A stretch of DNA of 54,174 bases from Gammaproteobacteria bacterium RIFCSPHIGHO2_12_FULL_38_11 (GTDB lineage Bacteria > Pseudomonadota > Gammaproteobacteria > Coxiellales > Coxiellaceae). Shown here in pieces: positions 26,046 through 34,228 of this stretch. The translations under genes were made by a program, and so were the position numbers. The stretch lies in assembly GCA_001801515.1 (NCBI GenBank), contig MGXX01000080.1, forward strand, positions 1-54,174, given 5' to 3'. The notes under the pieces are model-generated. The model was not told the DNA's origin, did not search any database, and saw only the letters and a list, made by a program, of their open reading frames with translations. Every line of letters starts with the position of its first letter. The first letter of the stretch is position 1.

Positions 26046-27173
26046 TTAACGTCTTAATTGAGCGGTATTTTGCTTAGGAAGATAAGCATCGACCTCTTTA
26101 ATTAAATCCCTTGTGTCGTGCCGAAAAAATCCGCCTAAAGCTGTTTTGTTCTTAGCGACAGTATAGGCAACTTTGAGATTTTCATTGCTGGGATCATCTA
26201 ATAGACTTAATGCAGCCTCAAGTAAAATTATTTTTGCAAGTGATGTTATATCCTCCTTCCCTGAGTACACGCTTATTTGCGCAGCTATTTTCCCAGCCAA
26301 TAAGGTTTTTTCTTTGTTGGGTGGTGCTATCGGTTTGTTATCGGTAAAAAAAGATGCCCCTGTGTGTGGAATATATAATTTAGTGCATTGGCATTGTGCT
26401 ATTGAAACCATCGTGCAATTTTTCCATATTTCAGATAAATATTTTACGAGCGAAATACGATCGTTTTTAAATTCTGTTATTCTGAGTATTCCGCTATTTG
26501 GATCAAATAGATAATAAAAACCATCTTTCATTGAAATGGCGATAGTATGCCCTTCTGAGGAAGTGGCGATGATGCCAACCCGCTCGGTAAAAATACTGTT
26601 GAAGGCATTAAAAATGGTTGGAGTCCGTCCAGGTGTTTTGCTTTGGGGCGTATCGATAATTTCTTTATAAGATATTATCGGTATGCTGCCATCATTGATA
26701 AAGAATTCAAAATTGATATCAGCTTGTGTTTTATCAATGGCTTCCGCATACAGCGTATACAGCTCACCCAAAAAATCATTGACTGCTTTTTCACGATCGC
26801 TTTTTGATGTGAGATTTTGATGAGCGTCGAAAAAATCTCCCACTGTATTTTCAAGTGTCGTTTTATATTCCCTTTTCTCTTCTGTGTTTGCAGCATTTTG
26901 AGAGAAATGTATTGTTTGAGTATTTAAAAGGCAAATTTGAGGTGATTGTGAATAATCAAAAAATTCTTGTGGGGATACGCCAGCTCCGTATTGTGGATTT
27001 TGCACTAACATTTCTGCATAGATTGTTTGAGCACGTAGCATTAGCGCTTCAAATACTGGTTTAAGGTCTTGCGGTTCTTTAAATTGAGTCGACAAAATTG
27101 CATGGATTGCAAAGAGGCTGGTAATCGTGCAGGTATTTGAACGTTGACCGTTCACCAATTGAATTTCGCGCAT
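26046..27173 (-). CDS. Candidate papain-like cysteine protease (possible effector)
   Basis: The 375-residue protein is not assigned to a known family. Three spaced elements suggest a papain-fold enzyme: an N-terminal GQRSNTCTITSLFAIHAI with Gln10 (oxyanion) and Cys15 before a helix, EGHTIAIS with His209, and YYLFDPNSG with Asp224. The His-strand-Asp layout and the FDPN-G motif recall the C58/YopT-AvrPphB type. Residues about 95-155 are a charged helical insert, and the C-terminal 90 residues are helical. There is no signal peptide. The start follows GAGGGG. It is inserted between clpA and infA, which are normally adjacent, suggesting an acquired gene. Function is inferred from motif geometry only. 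Confidence 0.6.
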   Translation of the reverse strand: MREIQLVNGQRSNTCTITSLFAIHAILSTQFKEPQDLKPVFEALMLRAQTIYAEMLVQNPQYGAGVSPQEFFDYSQSPQICLLNTQTIHFSQNAANTEEKREYKTTLENTVGDFFDAHQNLTSKSDREKAVNDFLGELYTLYAEAIDKTQADINFEFFINDGSIPIISYKEIIDTPQSKTPGRTPTIFNAFNSIFTERVGIIATSSEGHTIAISMKDGFYYLFDPNSGILRITEFKNDRISLVKYLSEIWKNCTMVSIAQCQCTKLYIPHTGASFFTDNKPIAPPNKEKTLLAGKIAAQISVYSGKEDITSLAKIILLEAALSLLDDPSNENLKVAYTVAKNKTALGGFFRHDTRDLIKEVDAYLPKQNTAQLRR

Positions 27174-27232
27174 ATGAACCCCTCAGCTAATAGTAATAAC
27201 CGCCATTATAGTAGATTATTATTAACAGAATA

Positions 27233-27490
27233 TTATGACTCTTCTGGTGTGGTATCTTCAGTGCGTTTTTTACCTGCGTCTCTAAATGTAATGCGACCTC
27301 GCGTCAAATCATAAGGTGTTAGTTCAACAGTCACTGTATCACCCGTTAAAATGCGAATATAGTTCTTACGCATACGACCAGAAATGTGCGCGTTAATGAT
27401 GTGTTCATTTTCCAGTTTAACTTTAAATGTGGTGTTTGGCAGTGCTTCGATAACAACGCCGGTCATTTCAATTTGATCTTCTTTGGGCAT
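27233..27490 (-). CDS. infA: Translation initiation factor IF-1
   Basis: IF-1 occupies the ribosomal A site during initiation. The 85-residue protein has the OB-fold core [20 protein letters not shown], then [20 protein letters not shown] and [17 protein letters not shown]. coli IF-1 has 72 residues; here about 13 extra charged residues ([15 protein letters not shown]) follow the core. It is transcribed in the same direction as trxB. Confidence 0.97.
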   Translation of the reverse strand: MPKEDQIEMTGVVIEALPNTTFKVKLENEHIINAHISGRMRKNYIRILTGDTVTVELTPYDLTRGRITFRDAGKKRTEDTTPEES

Positions 27491-27554
27491 GGATTAAACC
27501 TTCATTATTTTTATTTAGGGTACTGTAGCATAATTTTTTTCTCTTCGCTCTGGC

Positions 27555-28508
<954 letters not shown>

Positions 28509-28622
28509 TTATTTGAATATCGCCATCTTACCGACTTTAATACTGTTTTAAAAGTAGAATGCGCTTCTGTTACTAATGTATATTTCAATATAAACTTTAG
28601 CAAAAAACGATAATGCGCTGTA

Positions 28623-28651
28623 TTGACATACAAAAATCGCTTATGCATACT
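28623..28651 (+). promoter_or_regulatory. Promoter of the 28709 outer-membrane gene
   Basis: TTGACA (28623-28628), a 17-bp spacer and CATACT (28646-28651) form a strong-looking sigma70 promoter with a consensus -35 box. Confidence 0.65.
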
Positions 28652-28708
28652 GCGCGCACGGCATGTTAACGCATGCTTGTTATTTTAACTTTTATAGGAT
28701 TTGATAAG

Positions 28709-29332
28709 ATGAAAAAAAGTGTCGTAACTTTAGTCGCTGCAGTAGCATTGACAACAATGGGCATGGCTGCCGCTTCAACAAACGGCATGGCTGCTTCCAA
28801 TCAAACATTCCCTAACGGAAATAGCGCTGGTATTTTTATCGGTGGCAATGTTGGGTACGGTGAATTTGATGTTTCAAAAGACGCTGGTGCTACCAGTTTC
28901 AGTAACACTGGATTTGCTTGGAATGGCAATCTGGGTTATCAATTCGATCGCTATTTCGCTGTTGAAAGTGGTTATACGCATTTTGCTAAGGCAACAGAGT
29001 CTGATAATTTTGGAAACAGCGCGAAAATCAATGACATCTACGGTATTGATTTATTAGCAAAAGGCATTTTACCAATCAATAGCCAGTTCAATGTATTTGC
29101 GAAAGCAGGTGCGATGTATTTGAGCGCAAAACCCAGTGTTGCTATTGGAAATTATTCATTTGTAGGTGATTCAACATCGCGTTATGTGCCAGAGTTTGGT
29201 TTGGGTACGGCATATTATGTAACGTCAAATGTTGCTGTGAGCTTGCAAGGTATCACAACACTTAAATCAAATAACAACATGCCTGCAACGTATGCTGCTT
29301 ATGCTGGTTTAAGCTACAAGTTCAATGTGTAA
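28709..29332 (+). CDS. OmpA-like outer-membrane beta-barrel protein
   Basis: The 207-residue protein has a signal peptide (MKKSVVTLVAAVALTTMGMA) and an eight-stranded barrel with GIFIGGNVGYGEFDVSK, FAWNGNLGYQFDRYFAVESG and the C-terminal YAAYAGLSYKFNV. No peptidoglycan-binding domain is present. It is probably a surface or porin-like protein and perhaps abundant, given its promoter and terminator. I chose the ATG at 28709, after TAGGA; upstream ATGs would precede the signal peptide. It resembles the N-terminal half of the protein at 1953-3167 only in general fold. Confidence 0.85.
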   Translation: MKKSVVTLVAAVALTTMGMAAASTNGMAASNQTFPNGNSAGIFIGGNVGYGEFDVSKDAGATSFSNTGFAWNGNLGYQFDRYFAVESGYTHFAKATESDNFGNSAKINDIYGIDLLAKGILPINSQFNVFAKAGAMYLSAKPSVAIGNYSFVGDSTSRYVPEFGLGTAYYVTSNVAVSLQGITTLKSNNNMPATYAAYAGLSYKFNV

Positions 29333-29351
29333 TTGCATTAATTTGCTTTAT

Positions 29352-29380
29352 AAAAAGGCGTCTTTACGGCGCCTTTTTTT
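29352..29380 (+). terminator. Rho-independent terminator
   Basis: AAAAAGGCG (29352-29360) pairs with CGCCTTTTT across a nine-base loop and continues into a T-run, 19 bp after the outer-membrane gene stop. Confidence 0.85.
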
Positions 29381-29422
29381 ATAACTTTCATTGCGGAATT
29401 GGGAAGCTAACGCTTCCTGCAT

Positions 29423-29436
29423 ACCTGTTCCTTATT
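29423..29436. repeat. Partial end motif of the 177-bp element
   Basis: ATACCTGTTCCTTA is the reverse complement of the element's first bases. It lies between the outer-membrane gene's terminator and the RRM gene, beside a short palindrome (GGAAGCTAACGCTTCC). Confidence 0.5.
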
Positions 29437-29506
29437 ATATTTAAATTGCATTGAGCGAAGCTATTTCTTACAATGACCTTTCTTATTTAACCGCAGAGAG
29501 AATTTT

Positions 29507-29869
29507 ATGTCACATTTAATACTGCATATTATCGTTACCGTTGTTTTTTTATTTGTTTTATTGATTCTTATTGTGCGAATGGTAAAAAGAAAAAACCGCA
29601 CAAAACAACACTACCCTGAAAGTGAGCAATTATATGTGGGTAATTTGTCCTATCAAATGAATGGACATGAGCTAAAGGAATTTTTTTCAAAATACGGCGC
29701 TGTGCAAACGGTGCGTTTAATTAAAAATAATAGAACGGGGCGCTCGAAAGGTTTTGCGTTTATTACGTATTCAAATTTAAAAGATGCAAAAAAGGCTTTG
29801 GCAGCAGGGGGCCAGCAATTGCGTGGTCGTCCGTTGGTCGTTAGAATGGCAAAACCAAGGGGAGAATAA
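29507..29869 (+). CDS. Membrane-anchored RRM RNA-binding protein
   Basis: The 120-residue protein has one N-terminal membrane helix (residues about 4-24) followed by basic residues (KRKNRTK) and a single RNA-recognition motif (residues about 40-117). Both RNP motifs are clear: RNP2 LYVGNL and RNP1 KGFAFITY, including the aromatic positions that stack on RNA. The topology suggests that the RRM faces the cytoplasm. Bacterial RRM proteins are known, but membrane anchoring is less usual. A 6S-like RNA lies just downstream on the same strand, a possible but unproven link. Confidence 0.88.
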   Translation: MSHLILHIIVTVVFLFVLLILIVRMVKRKNRTKQHYPESEQLYVGNLSYQMNGHELKEFFSKYGAVQTVRLIKNNRTGRSKGFAFITYSNLKDAKKALAAGGQQLRGRPLVVRMAKPRGE

Positions 29870-29942
29870 TTAACATTAATTATATCTATTAACTTAATGA
29901 AAAACAACGAAATTTAGTAAAGATAAATACCTAATAATCTAC

Positions 29943-29948
29943 TATAGT
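29943..29948 (+). promoter_or_regulatory. -10 box of the 6S-like RNA
   Basis: TATAGT, placed about 7 bp before the likely RNA 5' end. No convincing -35 box was found. Confidence 0.4.
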
Positions 29949-29954
29949 TATTTA

Positions 29955-30120
29955 CGTTAGAAGCCTAAGGCTTTTATACCCGAGCCAACAGAAAGAAGAG
30001 AAAGGAATTGCGTTGATGGTATGGTGTGCAAGCCCGCGACTTGCCGGGAAGCCTGAAATACCACACACATTCCACACCTTTACACAAATGAGCTCCAGTA
30101 TGATTCCTTAGGTTTTTTTA
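29955..30120 (+). ncRNA. ssrS: 6S-like regulatory RNA (candidate ssrS)
   Basis: A roughly 165-nt gene-free segment folds like 6S RNA: a closing stem (AAGCCTAAGG at 29961-29970 with CCTTAGGTTT at 30106-30115), further pairs ATAC and GAGC with GCTC and GTAT, a large central bubble, and a terminal arm closed by GGTAT/ATACC and CCCG/CGGG. The 3' half contains CCGGGAAGCCTGAAAT, then ACACACATTCCACACC, close to the E. coli 6S stretch CCGAGAAGCCTTAAAAC and GACACATTCACC. 6S RNA binds the sigma70 holoenzyme and lowers its activity in stationary phase. A T-run follows the closing stem. The usual neighbours (zapA, ygfA) are absent, so confidence is moderate. Confidence 0.6.
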
Positions 30121-30452
30121 TATTGCTGTATATCAACATAAATCACAGGATAATTTGTTGTAAGATAATCGCATAACAAGCCATTTCCATTCTCATAACC
30201 AATTCCGTTTATCCACTGGTTAATGGGGCTTCTTAATTCATTCATGTCTTGAATAAAATTACCGCGACCAACGGAGTACCACTGATTTAACTGAATTTCA
30301 CTGGGTTGTTTTACATTATCAATATTAAGAATAGCGCCTAATGAAGAGGCTGTACGCAAATCATCTGGTTTAATACATTTAGCTGGATTTGATCCCAGCG
30401 CAAGGGTTGATGGTAATAAAGCAAGCAGAAGCACTTTTTTTAAAATACCCAT
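30108..30452 (-). CDS. Small secreted protein, function unknown
   Basis: The 114-residue protein has a signal peptide (MGILKKVLLLALLPSTLALG). The mature part has two cysteines (in AKCIKPDD and LLCDYL), possibly a disulfide, and ends YPVIYVDIQQYKKT. Not recognised. Its stop codon lies in the closing stem of the convergent 6S-like RNA, so the two transcripts overlap by about 12 bp. The start follows AAGGAATTTTTTC. It is 37 bp downstream of the E1-alpha gene on the same strand. Confidence 0.72.
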   Translation of the reverse strand: MGILKKVLLLALLPSTLALGSNPAKCIKPDDLRTASSLGAILNIDNVKQPSEIQLNQWYSVGRGNFIQDMNELRSPINQWINGIGYENGNGLLCDYLTTNYPVIYVDIQQYKKT

Positions 30453-30489
30453 GAAAAAATTCCTTTTACTTTAACCTAGAAACATGTTC

Positions 30490-31572
30490 TTAAGTTTTAC
30501 ATGAACTTTCTAGTAAATCATCCCGTTGATCAATCATCGCATCAGGCAGTGTTTCATACATAAAATCGAATATCGATTCAGGTTTTTGTTTTTCTTTTAA
30601 AAAATAATTTGAAATTTCTTTTTCGACAAATTCCTTTGTTTCGCGTTGTAATTGCGCTTCTTTATTTTTATCCCATATACCTTGTGCTTCTAAATAATAT
30701 CCTAAACGCGCAATGGGTTCTTTTTTCCAGGCACTTTTTTTATCCTCAGCACTTGAATATCGTGAGGCATCATCGACTGTTGTGTGGTCAGCCAAGCGAT
30801 AAGTAACGGCTTCAATCACGGTTGCTTTTCCGGCATTTCGCGCTTGCAAAATAGCTTGTTGAATAACATCAAACATAGCAATTGAATCATTGCCATCAAC
30901 TTGAATGCAATTTAATCCTGCAGCAATCGCTTTTTGTGCGAGTGTTTCACAAGCGGTTTGTTTTTCACGGGGAACTGAAATCGCCCATTGATTATTGTCA
31001 ATGACAAAAACCATCGGTAGATTCCATGCGCCAGCTAGATTCAGTGCTTCATAAAAATCACCCTTCGATGTTCCTCCATCACCAATCTCAGTGACAACAA
31101 CGCGATTTTCTTTTCTGTATTTAATTGCATAAGCAACGCCCGCTGCATGTAAACACTGTGTTGCAATAGGAACGCAAATAGGGAAGTCTTGATTAGCTGC
31201 TTTGGTTGCATTTCCGCGTTCGTCACCAGACCAATACGCTAAAATGTCAGCGAGTGCATATCCACGTTGAATTAATACGCCATGATCACGATAAAAGGGG
31301 CAGAATACATCCTCTTTTTTCATTGCCATTCCGACAGGAATAAAAACAGCTTCTTGCCCGAGCGATGAAGGAAAAGTGCCTATTTTTCCAGTGCGATGTA
31401 AATTTACCATTTGATTATCAAATACGCGCAATAGGGTCATGCGTTTGTATAAATCAATTAATAATTCATTGGTAACGAATTCGGGAAATGCTTGTGTGGG
31501 TTTTGAATGTTCATCTAAATATTGTAAAGAGGGAACAATAAATGAGGCGACTGTTTTTAGTTTTGTTGGCAT
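30490..31572 (-). CDS. Thiamine-diphosphate dehydrogenase E1 alpha subunit
   Basis: The 360-residue protein is the alpha subunit of a pyruvate or branched-chain 2-oxoacid dehydrogenase. It has the thiamine-diphosphate motif GDGGTSKGDFYEALNLAG to VIDNNQWAIS, YRDHGVLIQRGY, and the phosphorylation-loop-like YRLADHTTVDDASRY. I use the ATG at 31572, after AAGG; the open frame to 31677 is made of repeat sequence. The E1 beta and E2 genes that normally follow are absent here. The upstream leucine dehydrogenase makes branched-chain 2-oxoacids, favouring a BkdA-like role, but the sequence alone does not separate this from PdhA. Confidence 0.88.
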   Translation of the reverse strand: MPTKLKTVASFIVPSLQYLDEHSKPTQAFPEFVTNELLIDLYKRMTLLRVFDNQMVNLHRTGKIGTFPSSLGQEAVFIPVGMAMKKEDVFCPFYRDHGVLIQRGYALADILAYWSGDERGNATKAANQDFPICVPIATQCLHAAGVAYAIKYRKENRVVVTEIGDGGTSKGDFYEALNLAGAWNLPMVFVIDNNQWAISVPREKQTACETLAQKAIAAGLNCIQVDGNDSIAMFDVIQQAILQARNAGKATVIEAVTYRLADHTTVDDASRYSSAEDKKSAWKKEPIARLGYYLEAQGIWDKNKEAQLQRETKEFVEKEISNYFLKEKQKPESIFDFMYETLPDAMIDQRDDLLESSCKT

Positions 31573-31601
31573 ACTGCAAACCTTGTTGTAGAGACGCAAT
31601 T

Positions 31602-31666
31602 TAGGAACATGTACGAAATCTTGTCTTCTGGGAACAGGTACGAAATAAGTCGTACCTGTTCCCTGT
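31602..31666. repeat. Solo ends of the 177-bp element in the E1-alpha leader
   Basis: TAGGAACATGTACGAAAT (31602 onward) is followed by GGGAACAGGTACGAAATAAG and TCGTACCTGTTCCC, a perfect 13-bp inverted pair with a six-base loop. This looks like the element with its interior deleted, placed between leucine dehydrogenase and E1 alpha. Confidence 0.85.
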
Positions 31667-31682
31667 GAAATAATCAAAAAAA

Positions 31683-32762
31683 TTATCCCGGAGCACGTTG
31701 CAGTCGTTCAAAAGCCATTTGTTCTGCAACCGCAGTCGTTGTTTTTCCGCTTGTGTCTGCGCGTTCTAATATTGCCAATACGATATCATAAATTTTATCA
31801 ACTTTATGATCGACCATTGATAAATCTTGGTAGGCATAAGTCATCGCTGCATTAATTAATCCACCTGAATTAATTAAAAAATCGGGTAAATATAATATAT
31901 TGCGTGCTTGCATTGCAGCTGCATTTTTATAGTGCGCTAATTGATTGTTCGCAATGCCTGCAATAATTTTTGCTGTTGTGTGGTGAATAAAATCATGTGT
32001 AATCGTGCCGCCCATTGCACAGGGTGAAAAAATATCGCAAGGTAATTTTTCTGCTTTGTCTGCAGCTATTGTGGCAACACCAAAATCAGAAACACATTTG
32101 TCAATCGCAGATTTATTAATATCGGAAATAGTCACTGTTGCGCCATGTTCACTGAGGTATTTCACAAGATGATATCCAGCATGTCCAACGCCTTGTACGA
32201 CAACATGAATATTTTCAAAATTATCGCAGTTTAATTTAAATTTAAGTGCGGCTTGCATTGCGCGAAAAACACCGCGTGCGGTAGAGTGTGAAGGGTCTTC
32301 ATCAACACGACCTGGGCCCGTTGCGCCACAAACATAAGGTGTCCGTTCAAAAATGGTTGTCATGTCTTCAACCGATGAACCGACATCAACCGCTGTAATG
32401 TAGCGACCGTTTAATTCATTGACGAAATCACCGAATGAACGAAAAATCGCTTTTCGTGCTTCTAAATCAGTGAGATTTTTCGGTTTGAGAATAACGGCTT
32501 TTGCACCGCCATGCGGTAAACCGCAGGCGGCTGCTTTCAATGTCATGCTATAGGAAAGTCGAAGCGCGTCCTTTAAAGCCAATTCAGGGGCTGTGTAGGT
32601 GTAAAAACGACAACCGCCAAGGGCAGGACCGAGTTGTGTGTTGTGCACAGCAATAATTGCGTGTAACCCCGTTTTACTGTCTATTTTGGTGTGCATTTCG
32701 CCAAATCCAAGGATTTTTGCATAACGGACTAGCGATTTATAGTGAGGAATACGTTGTTTCAT
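31683..32762 (-). CDS. Leucine dehydrogenase (Glu/Leu/Phe/Val dehydrogenase family)
   Basis: The enzyme deaminates branched-chain amino acids to 2-oxoacids with NAD. The 359-residue protein has GPALGGCRFYTY, the catalytic Lys region CGLPHGGAKAVILKP, DVGSSVEDMTTIFERTPYVC, and the Rossmann motif GVGHAGYHLVKYLSEHGATV. Length fits leucine dehydrogenases (about 360) rather than glutamate dehydrogenases. It is upstream of, and on the same strand as, the E1-alpha gene, suggesting a branched-chain amino acid catabolic unit. It is divergent from the aminotransferase gene. Confidence 0.92.
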   Translation of the reverse strand: MKQRIPHYKSLVRYAKILGFGEMHTKIDSKTGLHAIIAVHNTQLGPALGGCRFYTYTAPELALKDALRLSYSMTLKAAACGLPHGGAKAVILKPKNLTDLEARKAIFRSFGDFVNELNGRYITAVDVGSSVEDMTTIFERTPYVCGATGPGRVDEDPSHSTARGVFRAMQAALKFKLNCDNFENIHVVVQGVGHAGYHLVKYLSEHGATVTISDINKSAIDKCVSDFGVATIAADKAEKLPCDIFSPCAMGGTITHDFIHHTTAKIIAGIANNQLAHYKNAAAMQARNILYLPDFLINSGGLINAAMTYAYQDLSMVDHKVDKIYDIVLAILERADTSGKTTTAVAEQMAFERLQRAPG

Positions 32763-32968
32763 TAAAAATTGCCCTTTTTTTGATCAAAACATGAGTAATA
32801 GGTTGTATATTATCAAGAATGTAGGTGAATGGTAACAGTTTGTTTCATTTAAACAGTGTTCCTAAATCAACTAAAAATATCCATTAAGCTGTAAAGTAAG
32901 CTTTTTTTAATAGTAATTTAAGTTTACTTCGTTATGATAGAGCAATGAAAAATAAAGCAGGAAATCCA

Positions 32969-34225
32969 ATGCAAACCCTCACGGTTTCACAGCGCGGCCA
33001 GCGCGTTATTGCATCGCCTATTCGTAAATTTTTACCACTGATGCAAGATGCACAAAAACGTGGAATTACAGTACATCAGTTAAATACGGGCGATCCTGAC
33101 TTACAAACGCCTGATGCTTTTTTTGAAGCGATAAAAAATTATTCAAGCCATAATTTACATTATGCGCCAAGTCCTGGTATTGCTTCTCATGTAGTCGCAT
33201 GGATTCAGTATTACAAGCAATTCAACGTTGTTCTTAAAGCGCAAAATATTATTCCAACAGTCGGTTGTGCTGAAGCTATTTTATTAGCATTACTTGCAGT
33301 CGCAGATTCAGGCGATGAAATTTTGGTATTTGAGCCACTTTATGTTAGCTACAAATCGTTTGCGACGATGATCGGTGTAACCTTAATTCCTATTACATTA
33401 AACAATAGTGAGGGTTTTGCATTACCCGAAATGACTGTTATTGAAAATAAAATAACTTCGAAAACAAAAGCAATTGTGGTTATTAATCCCGATAATCCAA
33501 CCGGAAAATTATGGTCTGATGATGAATTAGATCTTGTTATTACGTTGGCGAAAAAAAACAATTTATTTATTATTGCAGATGAAACTTATCGAGAAATTCG
33601 CTTTAAAGGCAAAGCCTCTTCTTTATTGTCGCGAATAGATGCGCGAGAACATATTATTGTGGTTGATAGTACTTCTAAACGTTTTTCAATGCCTGGCGCA
33701 CGTGTTGGGTGTATTGCTTCATACAATTTAGAAATTATGGCGGCGATTTTAAAATTTGCACAAGCGCGCTTATCGGTTGGCACGCTGGAACAACTTGCGA
33801 TGATTCCGCTTTTAGAAAATTCAAAACAATATACGGATCCTGTTTGCGGAGAATATAAACGACGTCGAGATATTGTGTATCAAGCGCTTTCTGCAATGGA
33901 AGGGGTCGTTGCTTCAAAACCCGAAGGTGCATTTTATATTTATGCTACTTTACCAGTAGATTCTGCTGAAAATTTCGTTAGGTTTTTAATTCAAGATTTT
34001 AGTCATCAAGGTGAAACGGTGATGTTGTCACCGATGTCTGATTTTTATGTTACGCCTAATTTAGGTCGTAATGAAATTCGCATCGCTTATGTTTTAAATA
34101 TTAATTTATTAATGCGAGCCATGGAAATTTTACAGAACGGATTAATCAACTATCCTGGCAGAGCCCATGCTGCTATTCAAGAACCCATAAACCTGAATTT
34201 CACTGAATTCCCAGCATTAGGGTAA
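32969..34225 (+). CDS. Class I/II pyridoxal-phosphate aminotransferase
   Basis: The 418-residue protein has the fold-type I aminotransferase features: YAPSPGIASHV, the EPLYVSYKSF loop, INPDNPTGKLW, DETYREIRF, the Schiff-base Lys in STSKRFSMPGARVG and the C-terminal Arg in NEIRIAYV. It probably acts as an aspartate-type or broad aminotransferase; the substrate cannot be read from sequence. I chose the ATG at 32969, after AGGA; an upstream ATG (32945) adds eight residues. It is divergent from leucine dehydrogenase, so both could concern amino acid breakdown. Confidence 0.9.
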   Translation: MQTLTVSQRGQRVIASPIRKFLPLMQDAQKRGITVHQLNTGDPDLQTPDAFFEAIKNYSSHNLHYAPSPGIASHVVAWIQYYKQFNVVLKAQNIIPTVGCAEAILLALLAVADSGDEILVFEPLYVSYKSFATMIGVTLIPITLNNSEGFALPEMTVIENKITSKTKAIVVINPDNPTGKLWSDDELDLVITLAKKNNLFIIADETYREIRFKGKASSLLSRIDAREHIIVVDSTSKRFSMPGARVGCIASYNLEIMAAILKFAQARLSVGTLEQLAMIPLLENSKQYTDPVCGEYKRRRDIVYQALSAMEGVVASKPEGAFYIYATLPVDSAENFVRFLIQDFSHQGETVMLSPMSDFYVTPNLGRNEIRIAYVLNINLLMRAMEILQNGLINYPGRAHAAIQEPINLNFTEFPALG

Positions 34226-34228
34226 AAA

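Noticed and set aside
31573..31677. Longer N-terminus for the E1-alpha protein
   Set aside because: The extra 35 residues are translated from inverted repeat sequence, and the start at 31572 has its own ribosome-binding site.
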